DNA of 21,110 nucleotides from JBGSMB01 sp041740375 (GCA_041740375.1 JBGSMB010000082.1:1-21110); one strand, 5' to 3'. Positions 7,087-15,412 are shown, numbered from the stretch's first letter. Translations and numbers: made by a program. Notes: generated from the letters alone by a model not told the origin.

Positions 7087-7469
7087 TTAAACGAATAGAC
7101 ATTAGTGCAGTTCATACAAGTCTTACGAAGGAGTTACACAGATATATAACTAAGAAAATCTCTAGCCTGGATAAATATATTCCAAAAGACGCTAGGGGTA
7201 GTGTACATGCTGAGGTGATCGTTAAAGAGGTAATCATAAAGAGCAAAAAACAATGTACCTGTGAAGTAATATTGCATCTTCCAGGGGAGAATGTAGCCGC
7301 CAAAGAGTCTACGATGAACATGTTTGCAGCTATCGATATTGTGCAAGAAAAGCTAAAAGTTCAGTTAAAAAAATACAAAGAGAGACATACTAGTCATAGA
7401 TCAAGTCAAAAAGATAGCCTCGTGGGTGACTTTATTGCGAAAATTAGACCTATGCGACGACATCGCTGA
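7083..7469 (+). CDS. hpf: Short-form ribosome hibernation promoting factor (HPF/RaiA family)
   Basis: A 128-residue protein of the HPF/YfiA (S30AE) family, which binds the 30S decoding channel and silences ribosomes in slow-growing cells. The beta-alpha-beta-beta-beta-alpha pattern is visible: IDISAVHTSLTKELHRYITKKISSLDKYI, then VHAEVIVKEVI, CTCEVILHLPGE and the long helix from AAIDIVQEKLKVQLKKYKERH. It lacks the C-terminal dimerisation domain of long HPF, so it is the short form; the tail is basic (RPMRRHR). Its ATG overlaps the serS stop. Placement just before secA is a common arrangement in Gram-positive bacteria. Confidence 0.88.
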   Translation: MIKRIDISAVHTSLTKELHRYITKKISSLDKYIPKDARGSVHAEVIVKEVIIKSKKQCTCEVILHLPGENVAAKESTMNMFAAIDIVQEKLKVQLKKYKERHTSHRSSQKDSLVGDFIAKIRPMRRHR

Positions 7470-7475
7470 TATACT
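7467..7475 (+). promoter_or_regulatory. Putative extended -10 promoter for secA
   Basis: TGATATACT at 7467-7475 is an extended -10 (TGn plus TATACT). No good -35 is seen. It overlaps the last codon of hpf. A start near 7482 would give a leader of about 43 bases containing AAAGGG at 7507-7512 upstream of the ATG at 7525, a slightly distant ribosome binding site. Confidence 0.5.
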
Positions 7476-7524
7476 ATACGAAGAAGATGGTGGACTTTAT
7501 TGACAGAAAGGGTAGTTTTTTTTC

Positions 7525-10101
7525 ATGAAAAAAGTTTTCAAAAAGGTTCTTGGGGACCCACAGGCAAAGACATTAAAACGCGTCAAGAAACGCGTCGACA
7601 CAATTAATAAACTTGAACCGACCTATCAGAAGTTATCTGACAAAGACCTAGCTGCTAAAACACAGACGCTAAAACAAAGACTCGCTAAAGAATCACTCGA
7701 TGCAATCTTGCCAGATGCCTTTGCATTGGTCAGGGAAACGGCGAGACGTTTACTAGGGCAGCGACATTTTGATGTACAGCTGATGGGTGGCATTGTGCTA
7801 CATGAAGGAAGCGTGGCTGAACTTAAGACAGGTGAAGGTAAAACTTTGGTCGCGACAGCTCCCGTGTTTTTAAATGCACTTACAGAGCGAGGCGTCCATG
7901 TCGTAACGGTGAACGAATATCTAGTTCGACGAGACGCAGGCTGGATGGGTCAGATTTATCACTTTTTAGGCCTTACCACGGGCGTAATTATTCCGGATGC
8001 GTCGTTTATTTTTGATCCGGAATACACCGACGAGAGTCACGATGATCCAAGGTTTCGTCATCTAAAGCCATGCACAAGACAAGAAGCATATGCCGCAGAT
8101 ATTACCTACGGTACAAATAATGAGTTTGGGTTTGATTATTTAAGAGATAATATGGTGCGCGAAAAAGCACAACTACGACAGCGCCCTTTGCATTTTGCTA
8201 TCGTTGACGAAGTAGACTCAATTCTAATTGATGAGGCGAGAACGCCATTAATTATTTCTGCGCCTTCATCTGCAAGCGGGTCGGCCTATGCACAGTTTGC
8301 AAGAATTGCAGCACAGCTCAAGCCTGAGCATTACGAGAAAGACGAAAAGCGAAAAAGCGTACACTTAACAGACAAAGGCGTTACCAAAGTTGAGAAGTTA
8401 CTCGGTATTAGTAATTTGTACGACCCAGATAATGTTCGTCAAATATATCACCTCAACCAAGCCTTGCGCGCCGAAACATTATTCACACGAGACAAAGACT
8501 ATGTTGTCACCAAAGACGGAGAAGTAGTGATTGTTGATGAATTTACAGGAAGAATGCTTGCTGGACGACGTTACAACGAAGGACTTCATCAGGCGATTGA
8601 AGCAAAAGAAAACGTTGAAATTCAAGAAGAGTCAATGACTCTGGCAACAATTAGCTTCCAAAATTACTTCCGTATCTATGAAAAGCTTTCAGGAATGACA
8701 GGAACTGCTGCAACGGAGAGTGAAGAATTTCATGAGATATATAAACTAGACGTTGTCGAAGTTCCGACCAATAAAAAGCAGATACGCATTGACTCACCGG
8801 ATCGAATATATCGGACAGAAAAAGCAAAATTTCGAGCAATAATCAATACAGTTCAAGAGCTTCATACAGCCGGCCAACCAGTATTGATTGGTTCTTCATC
8901 GATTGAAAAAAACGAAGAACTTAGTCGGCTCCTCAAAAAAGCACACATTCCGCATGAAATGCTTAACGCGAAAAATAACGAGAAAGAAGCTTCAATCGTT
9001 GCGCGAGCTGGTCAATCTGGAGCGGTAACACTTGCGACAAACATAGCCGGTCGAGGTACTGACATTGTCGTAGACGAAGCCGCGAAAAAGAGCGGAGGCC
9101 TGTTTGTACTTGGCTCAGAGCGACACGAATCGAGACGTATTGACAACCAGCTACGCGGGCGTACTGGTCGACAAGGAGACCCGGGAAAAACTCAGTTTTA
9201 TGTTTCAAGCGAAGATGATCTAATGAGAGTATTCGGTGGTGACAGACTTGCTTCGTTAATGGAAAAAATGCGCGTCGATGAAGATACTCCAATAGAAAAT
9301 AAAATTGTAAGTAGAACGTTAGAAAAAGCACAAAAACGGGTAGAAGGCTTTAACTACGATACAAGAAAAAACGTCGTAAAATATGACGACGTTATGAATA
9401 GACATCGAACTGCGACGTATGCAACCCGCCGACGGTTATTGGAGGACTCTGATATTTCTGGTCGGATCAACGACTTTATAGTAGATGAATCGAAGCGGCT
9501 TTCATCACTTCCAGGTCAAGATGAAGAATACGAACAAACGATTAAAGAAGTGTTCCCGTTTGATGAAAAAACACTAGACAGGTTGTTTGATGCAAATGCG
9601 GATAAGTTTGAATCTGTTTTGGTAACAGAAGCCAAAGAACTATACGCGGCTCGCGAAGTGGTGTTTACTCCAGAAGTAATGCGTGAAGTAGAAAGAGATA
9701 TCTATTTTCAAGTACTAGATAATTTGTGGATGCAACATCTAGAAAGCATGGATCATCTTCGAGAAGGAATCCACTGGTATGGAATAGGACAAAAAGATCC
9801 GCTAGTTGAATATCGCAAACAAGCACAGATCATTTATGACCAGATGTTGCTTACTCTTCGATTTGAAGTTGTCAGAAACGTCTTTAGAGCAGAGCCAATA
9901 TTCAATGATTCCCAGGCGCCGGTTGAAACCACCTTAACGAGAGCAGCAAAAGATGCGGTTGCAAATGCCGATAAAGTTCTTTCTGAATCAAAGAAAAAAG
10001 AAGTGACGAAACAGAAAAAAACGCAATCAGATAGTTCTAACGCAAGAAGAAAAAAGCGTAAGAAAGAGCGACAGCACAAAAAAGCCGGTAGGAAAAAATA
10101 A
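7525..10101 (+). CDS. secA: Preprotein translocase ATPase SecA
   Basis: SecA drives secretory proteins through SecYEG at the cytoplasmic membrane. The 858-residue protein has Walker A GEGKT (103-107), the DEVD Walker B (228-231), the AYAADITYGTNNEFGFDYLRDNM signature, NBD2 motifs TNIAGRGTDI and QLRGRTGRQGDPG, and the helical scaffold stretch NLWMQHLESMDHLREGIHW. Two things differ from textbook SecA. Residues about 158-182 form an acidic insertion in NBD1 (around FDPEYTDESHDDPRF). The C-terminus has no CxC-type zinc-binding end; it finishes in a lysine- and arginine-rich tail (ARRKKRKKERQHKKAGRKK), which may contact membrane lipid or ribosomes. The M16 protease gene begins ten bases after the stop. 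Confidence 0.98.
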   Translation: MKKVFKKVLGDPQAKTLKRVKKRVDTINKLEPTYQKLSDKDLAAKTQTLKQRLAKESLDAILPDAFALVRETARRLLGQRHFDVQLMGGIVLHEGSVAELKTGEGKTLVATAPVFLNALTERGVHVVTVNEYLVRRDAGWMGQIYHFLGLTTGVIIPDASFIFDPEYTDESHDDPRFRHLKPCTRQEAYAADITYGTNNEFGFDYLRDNMVREKAQLRQRPLHFAIVDEVDSILIDEARTPLIISAPSSASGSAYAQFARIAAQLKPEHYEKDEKRKSVHLTDKGVTKVEKLLGISNLYDPDNVRQIYHLNQALRAETLFTRDKDYVVTKDGEVVIVDEFTGRMLAGRRYNEGLHQAIEAKENVEIQEESMTLATISFQNYFRIYEKLSGMTGTAATESEEFHEIYKLDVVEVPTNKKQIRIDSPDRIYRTEKAKFRAIINTVQELHTAGQPVLIGSSSIEKNEELSRLLKKAHIPHEMLNAKNNEKEASIVARAGQSGAVTLATNIAGRGTDIVVDEAAKKSGGLFVLGSERHESRRIDNQLRGRTGRQGDPGKTQFYVSSEDDLMRVFGGDRLASLMEKMRVDEDTPIENKIVSRTLEKAQKRVEGFNYDTRKNVVKYDDVMNRHRTATYATRRRLLEDSDISGRINDFIVDESKRLSSLPGQDEEYEQTIKEVFPFDEKTLDRLFDANADKFESVLVTEAKELYAAREVVFTPEVMREVERDIYFQVLDNLWMQHLESMDHLREGIHWYGIGQKDPLVEYRKQAQIIYDQMLLTLRFEVVRNVFRAEPIFNDSQAPVETTLTRAAKDAVANADKVLSESKKKEVTKQKKTQSDSSNARRKKRKKERQHKKAGRKK

Positions 10102-10111
10102 TACTAAAGGC

Positions 10112-11416
10112 ATGAGTATAAGGCGGCACACAACTGAAGAAGTTGAGCTTAGCAACGGTGCGAAGGGGTTACTCGTACATGTACCAGAAGCTAGCGTTAT
10201 GTCTATGCTTTTTAACTTCCGTGCGGGATACTTTTTGATGGATGATAAAAAGTGGGAAACCCCCCACATAATGGAGCATATGTCGTTCGGTGCTAACTCA
10301 AAATTTTCAAAAGGCCGCGAGTTTCAAGCAGAGTACGAAAAAAATGGATCTTTTGGCAACGCTTTTACTAGTTTTTATGACGTTTCATATGAGACAGAGT
10401 GCGCAGATTTTGAATGGAATAGAATACTTGAGCTTTTGATTTTAGCATTTTCACAACCCAAGTTTCTTAAAGAAGAGTTTGATGCTGAATGTGGAAATGT
10501 AAAAGACGAACTTATCGGAACCAGTAACAATAGAGGCAGAGAACTATCTATCGCGGTAAGTCAAGCGCAGGGCTTGAGAGCACAGTATTATCCAGATCGA
10601 GTAGAAAACATGAAGCATGTATCCCTCGATGACATACAAAAACACCACTTGAGCACTCACACAAACACAAATCTTCGATTTGTTATATGTGGCAAAATCG
10701 GACCACGTCGCAAGAAAATACTCAATCTACTTGAGAATATTCCTCTTGAAAGAGGTAGTGGGCGCATTGCACTACCAGATGAAAACCCTAAAAAAGTGTC
10801 TAAAACTGTGTACGTGCCTAAAAATGACGTAGCAAATGTATATGTAGACGTAAGCGGTATAGCAAAAGGAGAATTCTCCCAGTTAGACTGGACTGCAGCA
10901 GGAATGATTTCTGATTATTTGAGCGGCACTTTGTATTCAAAGATATTAGGAGAAGCCAGAGAGCGAGGACTCGTATATTCGCTCGGTACCGGATTTACAC
11001 AGTCGAAAAATTCAATATATTGGTCGCTTTCTTGTCAGGCTCAGCAAAAAAATCTTCCTGACTTGTTGAAAATCGTTAACCGCGAAATCAGAAAACTAAA
11101 GAATGGAGAAATATCAGAGAAAGACATACGTGCACTCCAAGAATATTCATTAGGGTCTTTTCAACGCAGCACTCAAACAGTGAACAGGCTCGCAAATGAG
11201 ATGGCTGGTGTATATTTTTTCAAAGATATAGTTTTTGACCACCACAGTATTCCAGAGAGAATACACGCAGTTAATAAAGACATTATTGTCGATGTTATGA
11301 GAAGGGCATTTTCGGAAGATAATTGGGCTCTCGGTATGCTTGGTACGGCAAACGAAGCATTACAAAACGAGGCAAGAGAGATTCTGGATCCGCTATGGCA
11401 GACAACAGCGAACTAA
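10112..11416 (+). CDS. M16 family zinc metalloprotease (processing-peptidase-like)
   Basis: A 434-residue single M16B-type protein. The inverted zinc motif HxxEH is present as H52-I-M-E55-H56, and E133 in NVKDEL lies 77 residues after H56, the spacing of the third zinc ligand in pitrilysin-type enzymes, so it should be catalytically active. The second half (FSQLDWTAAGMISDYLSGTLYSKILGEARERGLVYSLGTG) shows the usual M16 C-terminal domain with the R-Y pair that binds substrate. Such proteins work as dimers of N- and C-domain halves. There is no signal peptide, so it is probably cytoplasmic. It lies between secA and prfB and overlaps prfB by 22 bases. Its substrate is unknown; clearance of peptides is a plausible role. 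Confidence 0.9.
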   Translation: MSIRRHTTEEVELSNGAKGLLVHVPEASVMSMLFNFRAGYFLMDDKKWETPHIMEHMSFGANSKFSKGREFQAEYEKNGSFGNAFTSFYDVSYETECADFEWNRILELLILAFSQPKFLKEEFDAECGNVKDELIGTSNNRGRELSIAVSQAQGLRAQYYPDRVENMKHVSLDDIQKHHLSTHTNTNLRFVICGKIGPRRKKILNLLENIPLERGSGRIALPDENPKKVSKTVYVPKNDVANVYVDVSGIAKGEFSQLDWTAAGMISDYLSGTLYSKILGEARERGLVYSLGTGFTQSKNSIYWSLSCQAQQKNLPDLLKIVNREIRKLKNGEISEKDIRALQEYSLGSFQRSTQTVNRLANEMAGVYFFKDIVFDHHSIPERIHAVNKDIIVDVMRRAFSEDNWALGMLGTANEALQNEAREILDPLWQTTAN

Positions 11417-12489
11417 ACAAACGTATTTCGGAATGCCAAGAGCAGGTAGCGGCAGCTTGCAGGGTACTCCGATTATCCGAGGTGCGAATTCGGATAAACG
11501 AGTTACAGAATGAAAGCGAAAAACCAGATTTCTGGAATAATCCTGAGTATGCGCAGATTGTTTCCAAGGAACTATCAAAACTACGAACAAAGATCGAACC
11601 TTGGGAAAATATTGAAAATCAGCTAAAAGATGCCGAAGAGTTGAGCGCTTTAAACGATGATAGTTTGCTTGAAGAGATAGTAGAAAATATCAATAAGATT
11701 GAAAATGAGCTCATAGAGAGAAAGCTAGATTTACGCTATTCAGGCGCATACGATGATTACGATGTAATTATAAGTATCCACGCCGGAGCGGGTGGAACGG
11801 ATGCCCAGGATTGGGCAGAGATGCTCGAGAGAATGTACTTGCGATGGTCAGAAGCTAACAATCTGAAAACAATCATAATTGAACGAAGCGCAGGTGATGA
11901 AGCCGGGCTAAAAAGCGTAAGCTACACCATTGAAGGTCCATTAGTATTTGGTAAATTAAAAAGCGAGCACGGCGTACATAGGCTTGTAAGGCTTAGTCCA
12001 TTCAACTCAGATAATCTACGCCAAACCAGTTTTGCAAAAGTCGAAATTATGCCAAAAATTGATACTCCAAATGTAATCGAAGTCGATGAAAAAGATTTAA
12101 AAATTGACGTGTATCGTTCTGGTGGAAAGGGCGGACAATCTGTCAACACAACTGATTCGGCGGTAAGAATAACCCATATTCCAACTGGAATAGTTGTTGC
12201 AATTCAGAATGAACGATCTCAGCTCCAAAATAAAGAGATGGCTATGACTATACTACGCTCCAAACTTGCTCAACTTCAGTTAGAGCAACATGTCGAAGCA
12301 GTGGCAGAACTAAAAGGTCCAAACGAGCAAGCGGCGTGGGGTAATCAAATCAGGAACTACGTCCTTCACCCGTATAAACTAGTAAAAGACGTGAGGACTG
12401 GTCATGAATCTAGCGATCCAGAGAAAGTACTCGACGGCGGCATAGACGAATTTATATTCGCATATCTCGATTCACAGCCCAACGAGTAA
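11395..12489 (+). CDS. prfB: Peptide chain release factor 2 (RF2)
   Basis: RF2 reads UAA and UGA stop codons and triggers peptide release. From ATG 11395 it has 364 residues, almost the length of E. coli RF2. The stop-recognition tripeptide SPF is at 201-203 and the catalytic GGQ at 246-248 in GGKGGQSVNTTDSAVRITH. An in-frame ATG at 11323 would add 24 residues lying inside the M16 gene and unlike RF2, so I reject it. There is no in-frame UGA near codon 25, so the well-known autoregulatory +1 frameshift is absent here. The presence of RF2 and many TGA stops shows standard use of UGA. It overlaps the end of the M16 protease gene by 22 bases. Confidence 0.97.
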   Translation: MADNSELNKRISECQEQVAAACRVLRLSEVRIRINELQNESEKPDFWNNPEYAQIVSKELSKLRTKIEPWENIENQLKDAEELSALNDDSLLEEIVENINKIENELIERKLDLRYSGAYDDYDVIISIHAGAGGTDAQDWAEMLERMYLRWSEANNLKTIIIERSAGDEAGLKSVSYTIEGPLVFGKLKSEHGVHRLVRLSPFNSDNLRQTSFAKVEIMPKIDTPNVIEVDEKDLKIDVYRSGGKGGQSVNTTDSAVRITHIPTGIVVAIQNERSQLQNKEMAMTILRSKLAQLQLEQHVEAVAELKGPNEQAAWGNQIRNYVLHPYKLVKDVRTGHESSDPEKVLDGGIDEFIFAYLDSQPNE

Positions 12490-12505
12490 TTAGGCACTAG
12501 CAATT

Positions 12506-12514
12506 TGCTATACT
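12506..12514 (+). promoter_or_regulatory. Extended -10 promoter, probably giving a leaderless ftsE mRNA
   Basis: TGCTATACT at 12506-12514 is a strong extended -10. The GTG start of ftsE is at 12522, only seven bases after the hexamer, so transcription should begin at or next to the start codon. No Shine-Dalgarno sequence fits in this space. The 32-base gap after prfB holds nothing else. Confidence 0.6.
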
Positions 12515-12521
12515 ATATCAA

Positions 12522-13205
12522 GTGATTCTATTAGATCGTGTAACAAAAGAATATCCAAAACGTGGCGTTGCTCTGCAGCGGGTATCTCTATATGTAGAAC
12601 CAAAAGAGTTTGTCATAATCGTTGGCTCTAGTGGTGCTGGGAAGAGTACGATCTTGAAGCTATTGACCAGAGAAGAAAAGCCATCAAGCGGAAAGATTAT
12701 CGTCGGTGGAATTGACTATGAGACGTTGAAGGATAGAGATATTCCAAAGCTACGGCGAAAAATTGGAACCGTTTTTCAAGATTTTAAATTACTACCAAAC
12801 AAGACTGTTTTTGAGAATGTAGCGTTTGCATTAGAAATAGTAGGGCACAGTAACCGCGAAATTCGCCATACAGTACCTAAGGTGCTAGATATTGTAGGCT
12901 TGAAAGATAAAGCCTCTAGATATCCTATGGAACTATCAGGAGGTGAACGACAGCGCGTCGCGATTGCTCGCGCTATAGTTCGACAACCTAAGATTCTTAT
13001 AGCTGACGAGCCTACAGGAAATCTTGATCCAAAACACGCCTGGGATGTGATTCGAGTTCTTGAAAAGATAAATAAATACGGTACAACGGTACTTTTGACT
13101 ACACACAATCAAGAGATTGTCTCGAAGTTAAAAAGACGAGTTGTCACTATTAAAGACGGCGCAGTGGTCAGTGATAAGGCGAGTAGCGCTAATATGAACG
13201 TATGA
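12522..13205 (+). CDS. ftsE: Cell division ABC transporter ATP-binding protein FtsE
   Basis: FtsE is the ATPase of the FtsEX complex, which uses ATP binding and hydrolysis to switch on murein hydrolases outside the membrane at the division site. The 227-residue protein shows Walker A GSSGAGKST (35-43), the Q-loop in GTVFQDFKLLPNKTVFENVA, the ABC signature LSGGERQRVAIARAI, Walker B ILIADEPTGNLD and the H-loop in VLLTTHN. The GTG start is preceded closely by a promoter, so translation is likely leaderless. Its TGA overlaps the ftsX ATG (ATGA), and the presumed hydrolase partner follows ftsX. Confidence 0.96.
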   Translation: MILLDRVTKEYPKRGVALQRVSLYVEPKEFVIIVGSSGAGKSTILKLLTREEKPSSGKIIVGGIDYETLKDRDIPKLRRKIGTVFQDFKLLPNKTVFENVAFALEIVGHSNREIRHTVPKVLDIVGLKDKASRYPMELSGGERQRVAIARAIVRQPKILIADEPTGNLDPKHAWDVIRVLEKINKYGTTVLLTTHNQEIVSKLKRRVVTIKDGAVVSDKASSANMNV

Positions 13206-14149
13206 GAAGAAAATTAATAACATTACGACGTCTCACAGTTTCTGGGTTTCAGAACTTTGTGAGAAATGCATGGTTAAGCGCAGCGGCTACTGTTGTCATG
13301 ATCGTGGCGCTTACAATTTCTATGAGTGCGATTATCCTAAACCTTACTGCTCAAAATGCCATCACGGAGCTCTCCAAAGATATAAAAGTTTCGATTTATT
13401 TTCAAGATAATGTAAGTGAAGAAAAGAGACAAGAGTTAAAAGAAGCCCTCAGTAATAATGAATATGTGGTGAGTGTCGATTTTATATATAGAGAGACAGC
13501 TCAAAATCGCCTAAAGGCACAGCAAGACGAGGGGTTCGTAGATCAAACATTGGCGCTGCTAGGCGACGATGCGCTACCTGAATCATTCGATGTATCGGTG
13601 AATAACCTGGATAAGTTGGAAGAAGTTGCAGCGATTGCAAGAGAAGCAAGATTCTTGCAGGTGGTAGGTCAAGAAGAGGATGATATTACGTTAGGAAAAA
13701 CAAGATCAAAGGAGACAATAGATCGTGCGGTTTCTGCGCAACGATTCATTACTCTTGCGAGCATACTGGCCGCATCGATATTTGCGGTAGTCTCCGTACT
13801 TATCATTTTTAATACGATTCGAATGGCGATATTCACAAGATCAGATGAGATTGGAATTATGAAATTAATCGGTGCAACCCCCGATTACATCCGAGGACCA
13901 TTTATCATAGAAGCTATGTTATATGGAATAATTGCTGGCATCACAGCAAACATCATCATATATGTGCTTGTATTTTCAGTGGGTGGAAAAATTGCCGATC
14001 AAAGAGAGTTTGCCGGTGCGTATGAATTGCTTACAACACCAACAACGATGGCCACATTTATGTTTGGGGCGGTATTAGCGGGAGTTTTAATTGCTATTCT
14101 TTCAAGTGCGTTGGCTATGGAAAAGTATCTTAGAATTAAGCGCTGGTAA
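13202..14149 (+). CDS. ftsX: Cell division protein FtsX (ABC permease)
   Basis: FtsX is the membrane subunit of FtsEX. The 315-residue protein has a first membrane helix at about 27-50, an extracellular loop of roughly 130 residues (containing IKVSIYFQDNVSEEKRQEL and ALPESFDVSVNN), then three more helices, matching the four-helix FtsX plan. The segment FTRSDEIGIMKLIGATPDYIRGPFIIEAMLYGIIAG is the family's conserved coupling region. In Gram-positive bacteria the outer loop binds the coiled coil of PcsB/CwlO-type hydrolases; the gene 44 bases downstream encodes such a protein here, so this is probably a complete activation unit. The start overlaps the ftsE stop. Confidence 0.95.
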   Translation: MRRKLITLRRLTVSGFQNFVRNAWLSAAATVVMIVALTISMSAIILNLTAQNAITELSKDIKVSIYFQDNVSEEKRQELKEALSNNEYVVSVDFIYRETAQNRLKAQQDEGFVDQTLALLGDDALPESFDVSVNNLDKLEEVAAIAREARFLQVVGQEEDDITLGKTRSKETIDRAVSAQRFITLASILAASIFAVVSVLIIFNTIRMAIFTRSDEIGIMKLIGATPDYIRGPFIIEAMLYGIIAGITANIIIYVLVFSVGGKIADQREFAGAYELLTTPTTMATFMFGAVLAGVLIAILSSALAMEKYLRIKRW

Positions 14150-14170
14150 GTAGATATAACAGCGATTTTG

Positions 14171-14179
14171 TGGTATAAA
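14171..14179 (+). promoter_or_regulatory. Putative extended -10 promoter for the murein hydrolase gene
   Basis: TGGTATAAA at 14171-14179 is an extended -10. It overlaps the first possible ATG (14179), which therefore cannot be the start on this transcript. Starts at 14185 (leaderless) or 14194 (about eight-base leader) remain. Confidence 0.5.
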
Positions 14180-14193
14180 TGGTAATGGTTATT

Positions 14194-15354
14194 ATGGCAA
14201 TTCAAAAGATAAAAAAACTTAGCATTTTATTAACTATGTTTGTGGCTGCGGTAGGCATGGTTCTGTTTCTAACAGCGAAATATTCTAATGATGATGCTAA
14301 TGCGGAAAGCCTTTCGGAGCTCCAAAGTCGAGCAGCAACTCTACAGGCGCAAATCGACGAGAATAACCAAAAAGCGGCCGAGCTTGCAAAAGAAGCAGAC
14401 GGTCTAAAGAAGAAAATTGGTGAATACGATATCGAAATTAGTAAAGCGGACACAGCAATACAATTAACTACGCTTAAAATTGACGAGCTAACCGAAAAAT
14501 TAAATGCAGCACAACTTGAACTTGATCGACAAAAAGAACTTTTGAAGACAACGCTACGAGCATTGTATAAAAAAGGAGACGCAAGCAGCTTTGAGCTGCT
14601 TGTTGGTAGTAGCAGTTTCAGCCAATTTATTAATGAACAAGAATACTTAGGTAGGTTGAGGGAGGGTATCCAAAGCTCAACTGAAAAAGTTATTGAATTA
14701 AAGCAACAGATTAAAGAGCAACAGGACGAACAAAAGAAATTACTTGAAGAACAACAAGCAGCAAAAAGCGTACTCGATGGACTTAGGACAGACAGACAGG
14801 CACTACTTACACAGACCGAAGGCCAAGAAGCTGCTTATCGTGCAATTTCAGCAAATCAACAGGCTGAGCTCAGAAAAGCCGAAGAAGCTTTATCTGCAAT
14901 ACTCGCTACCGGTACATTTGTAAGCCTTGGGCCAGTTTCTCAAGGAGATATTATAGGAAGAGTAGGGAGTACTGGCTATTCAACAGGACCGCATCTTCAC
15001 CTTGAAGCACGACGACCAAACGGAACTACACTGAATCCAATCCAGTTCATGGGATCAGAATGGATATATCCAGTGCAACCAGTTGAAATTACTCAGAATT
15101 TCGGAGAGAACAACGGATTCTTCTACGGCGCGCACCAAGGTACTGACTTCGGTGGAACGGGAAAGCCAGTAGCTGCTGTTGCGTCTGGAAATGTTATCGT
15201 CCGGGGTTGTTCGCAGAACCAATCATTTCTCGGGTTCTCGCCGGGTTATGGATACGTAGTTGTGATACAGCATTTCAATGGTTTCTTTAGTGTTTATGCG
15301 CACATGACACCGCCTTCGGGCGGATACGAAGAGTGTAGCGGCTCATATTTATAA
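14194..15354 (+). CDS. PcsB/EnvC-like murein hydrolase with coiled coil and circularly permuted M23 domain
   Basis: Probably the extracellular peptidoglycan endopeptidase controlled by FtsEX. From ATG 14194 it has 386 residues (ATGs at 14179 and 14185 are in frame; the first lies inside the -10 box). An N-terminal hydrophobic helix acts as signal or anchor, followed by about 200 residues of coiled coil with the PcsB/CwlO-like stretch LRALYKKGDASSFELLVGSSSFSQFINE. The M23/LytM domain has all expected active-site groups but in swapped order: first the usual C-terminal half, VSQGDIIGRVGSTGYSTGPH with H267-L-H269, then the usual N-terminal half with H314-x3-D318 (zinc ligands) and YAHM (H370), after which the protein ends. 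Canonical order is HxxxD, YxH, HxH. The only two cysteines, C339 and C381, lie in the second half and may form a disulfide. The frame is uninterrupted. Confidence 0.9.
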   Translation: MAIQKIKKLSILLTMFVAAVGMVLFLTAKYSNDDANAESLSELQSRAATLQAQIDENNQKAAELAKEADGLKKKIGEYDIEISKADTAIQLTTLKIDELTEKLNAAQLELDRQKELLKTTLRALYKKGDASSFELLVGSSSFSQFINEQEYLGRLREGIQSSTEKVIELKQQIKEQQDEQKKLLEEQQAAKSVLDGLRTDRQALLTQTEGQEAAYRAISANQQAELRKAEEALSAILATGTFVSLGPVSQGDIIGRVGSTGYSTGPHLHLEARRPNGTTLNPIQFMGSEWIYPVQPVEITQNFGENNGFFYGAHQGTDFGGTGKPVAAVASGNVIVRGCSQNQSFLGFSPGYGYVVVIQHFNGFFSVYAHMTPPSGGYEECSGSYL

Positions 15355-15363
15355 ACCATAAGC

Positions 15364-15372
15364 TGGTATAAT
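15364..15372 (+). promoter_or_regulatory. Extended -10 promoter for ctpA-like gene
   Basis: TGGTATAAT at 15364-15372 is a perfect consensus extended -10. A start near 15379 would give a leader of about 34 bases ending in the purine-rich Shine-Dalgarno stretch GAGAGAGGG at 15401-15409, just before the TTG start. Confidence 0.65.
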
Positions 15373-15412
15373 AGAGTTTGAATTTTTTACGACTTTTAAA
15401 GAGAGAGGGTTT

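Noticed and set aside
7500..7505. Perfect TTGACA as a -35 for secA
   Set aside because: At 17 bases downstream there is no -10, only the start codon region; the extended -10 at 7467-7475 is better.
11323..11394. Upstream in-frame ATG extending prfB by 24 residues
   Set aside because: The extra residues lie inside the M16 gene and do not resemble RF2; ATG 11395 gives the normal length.
11395..11480. Programmed +1 frameshift in prfB
   Set aside because: No in-frame UGA or slippery CUU-UGA is found near codon 25; the frame is continuous.
14926..15354. Frameshift or truncated M23 gene as explanation of the swapped motifs
   Set aside because: The frame is open throughout, each active-site group occurs once, and the two halves meet at matching ends, so a simple truncation or frameshift does not explain it; misassembly cannot be excluded from sequence alone.
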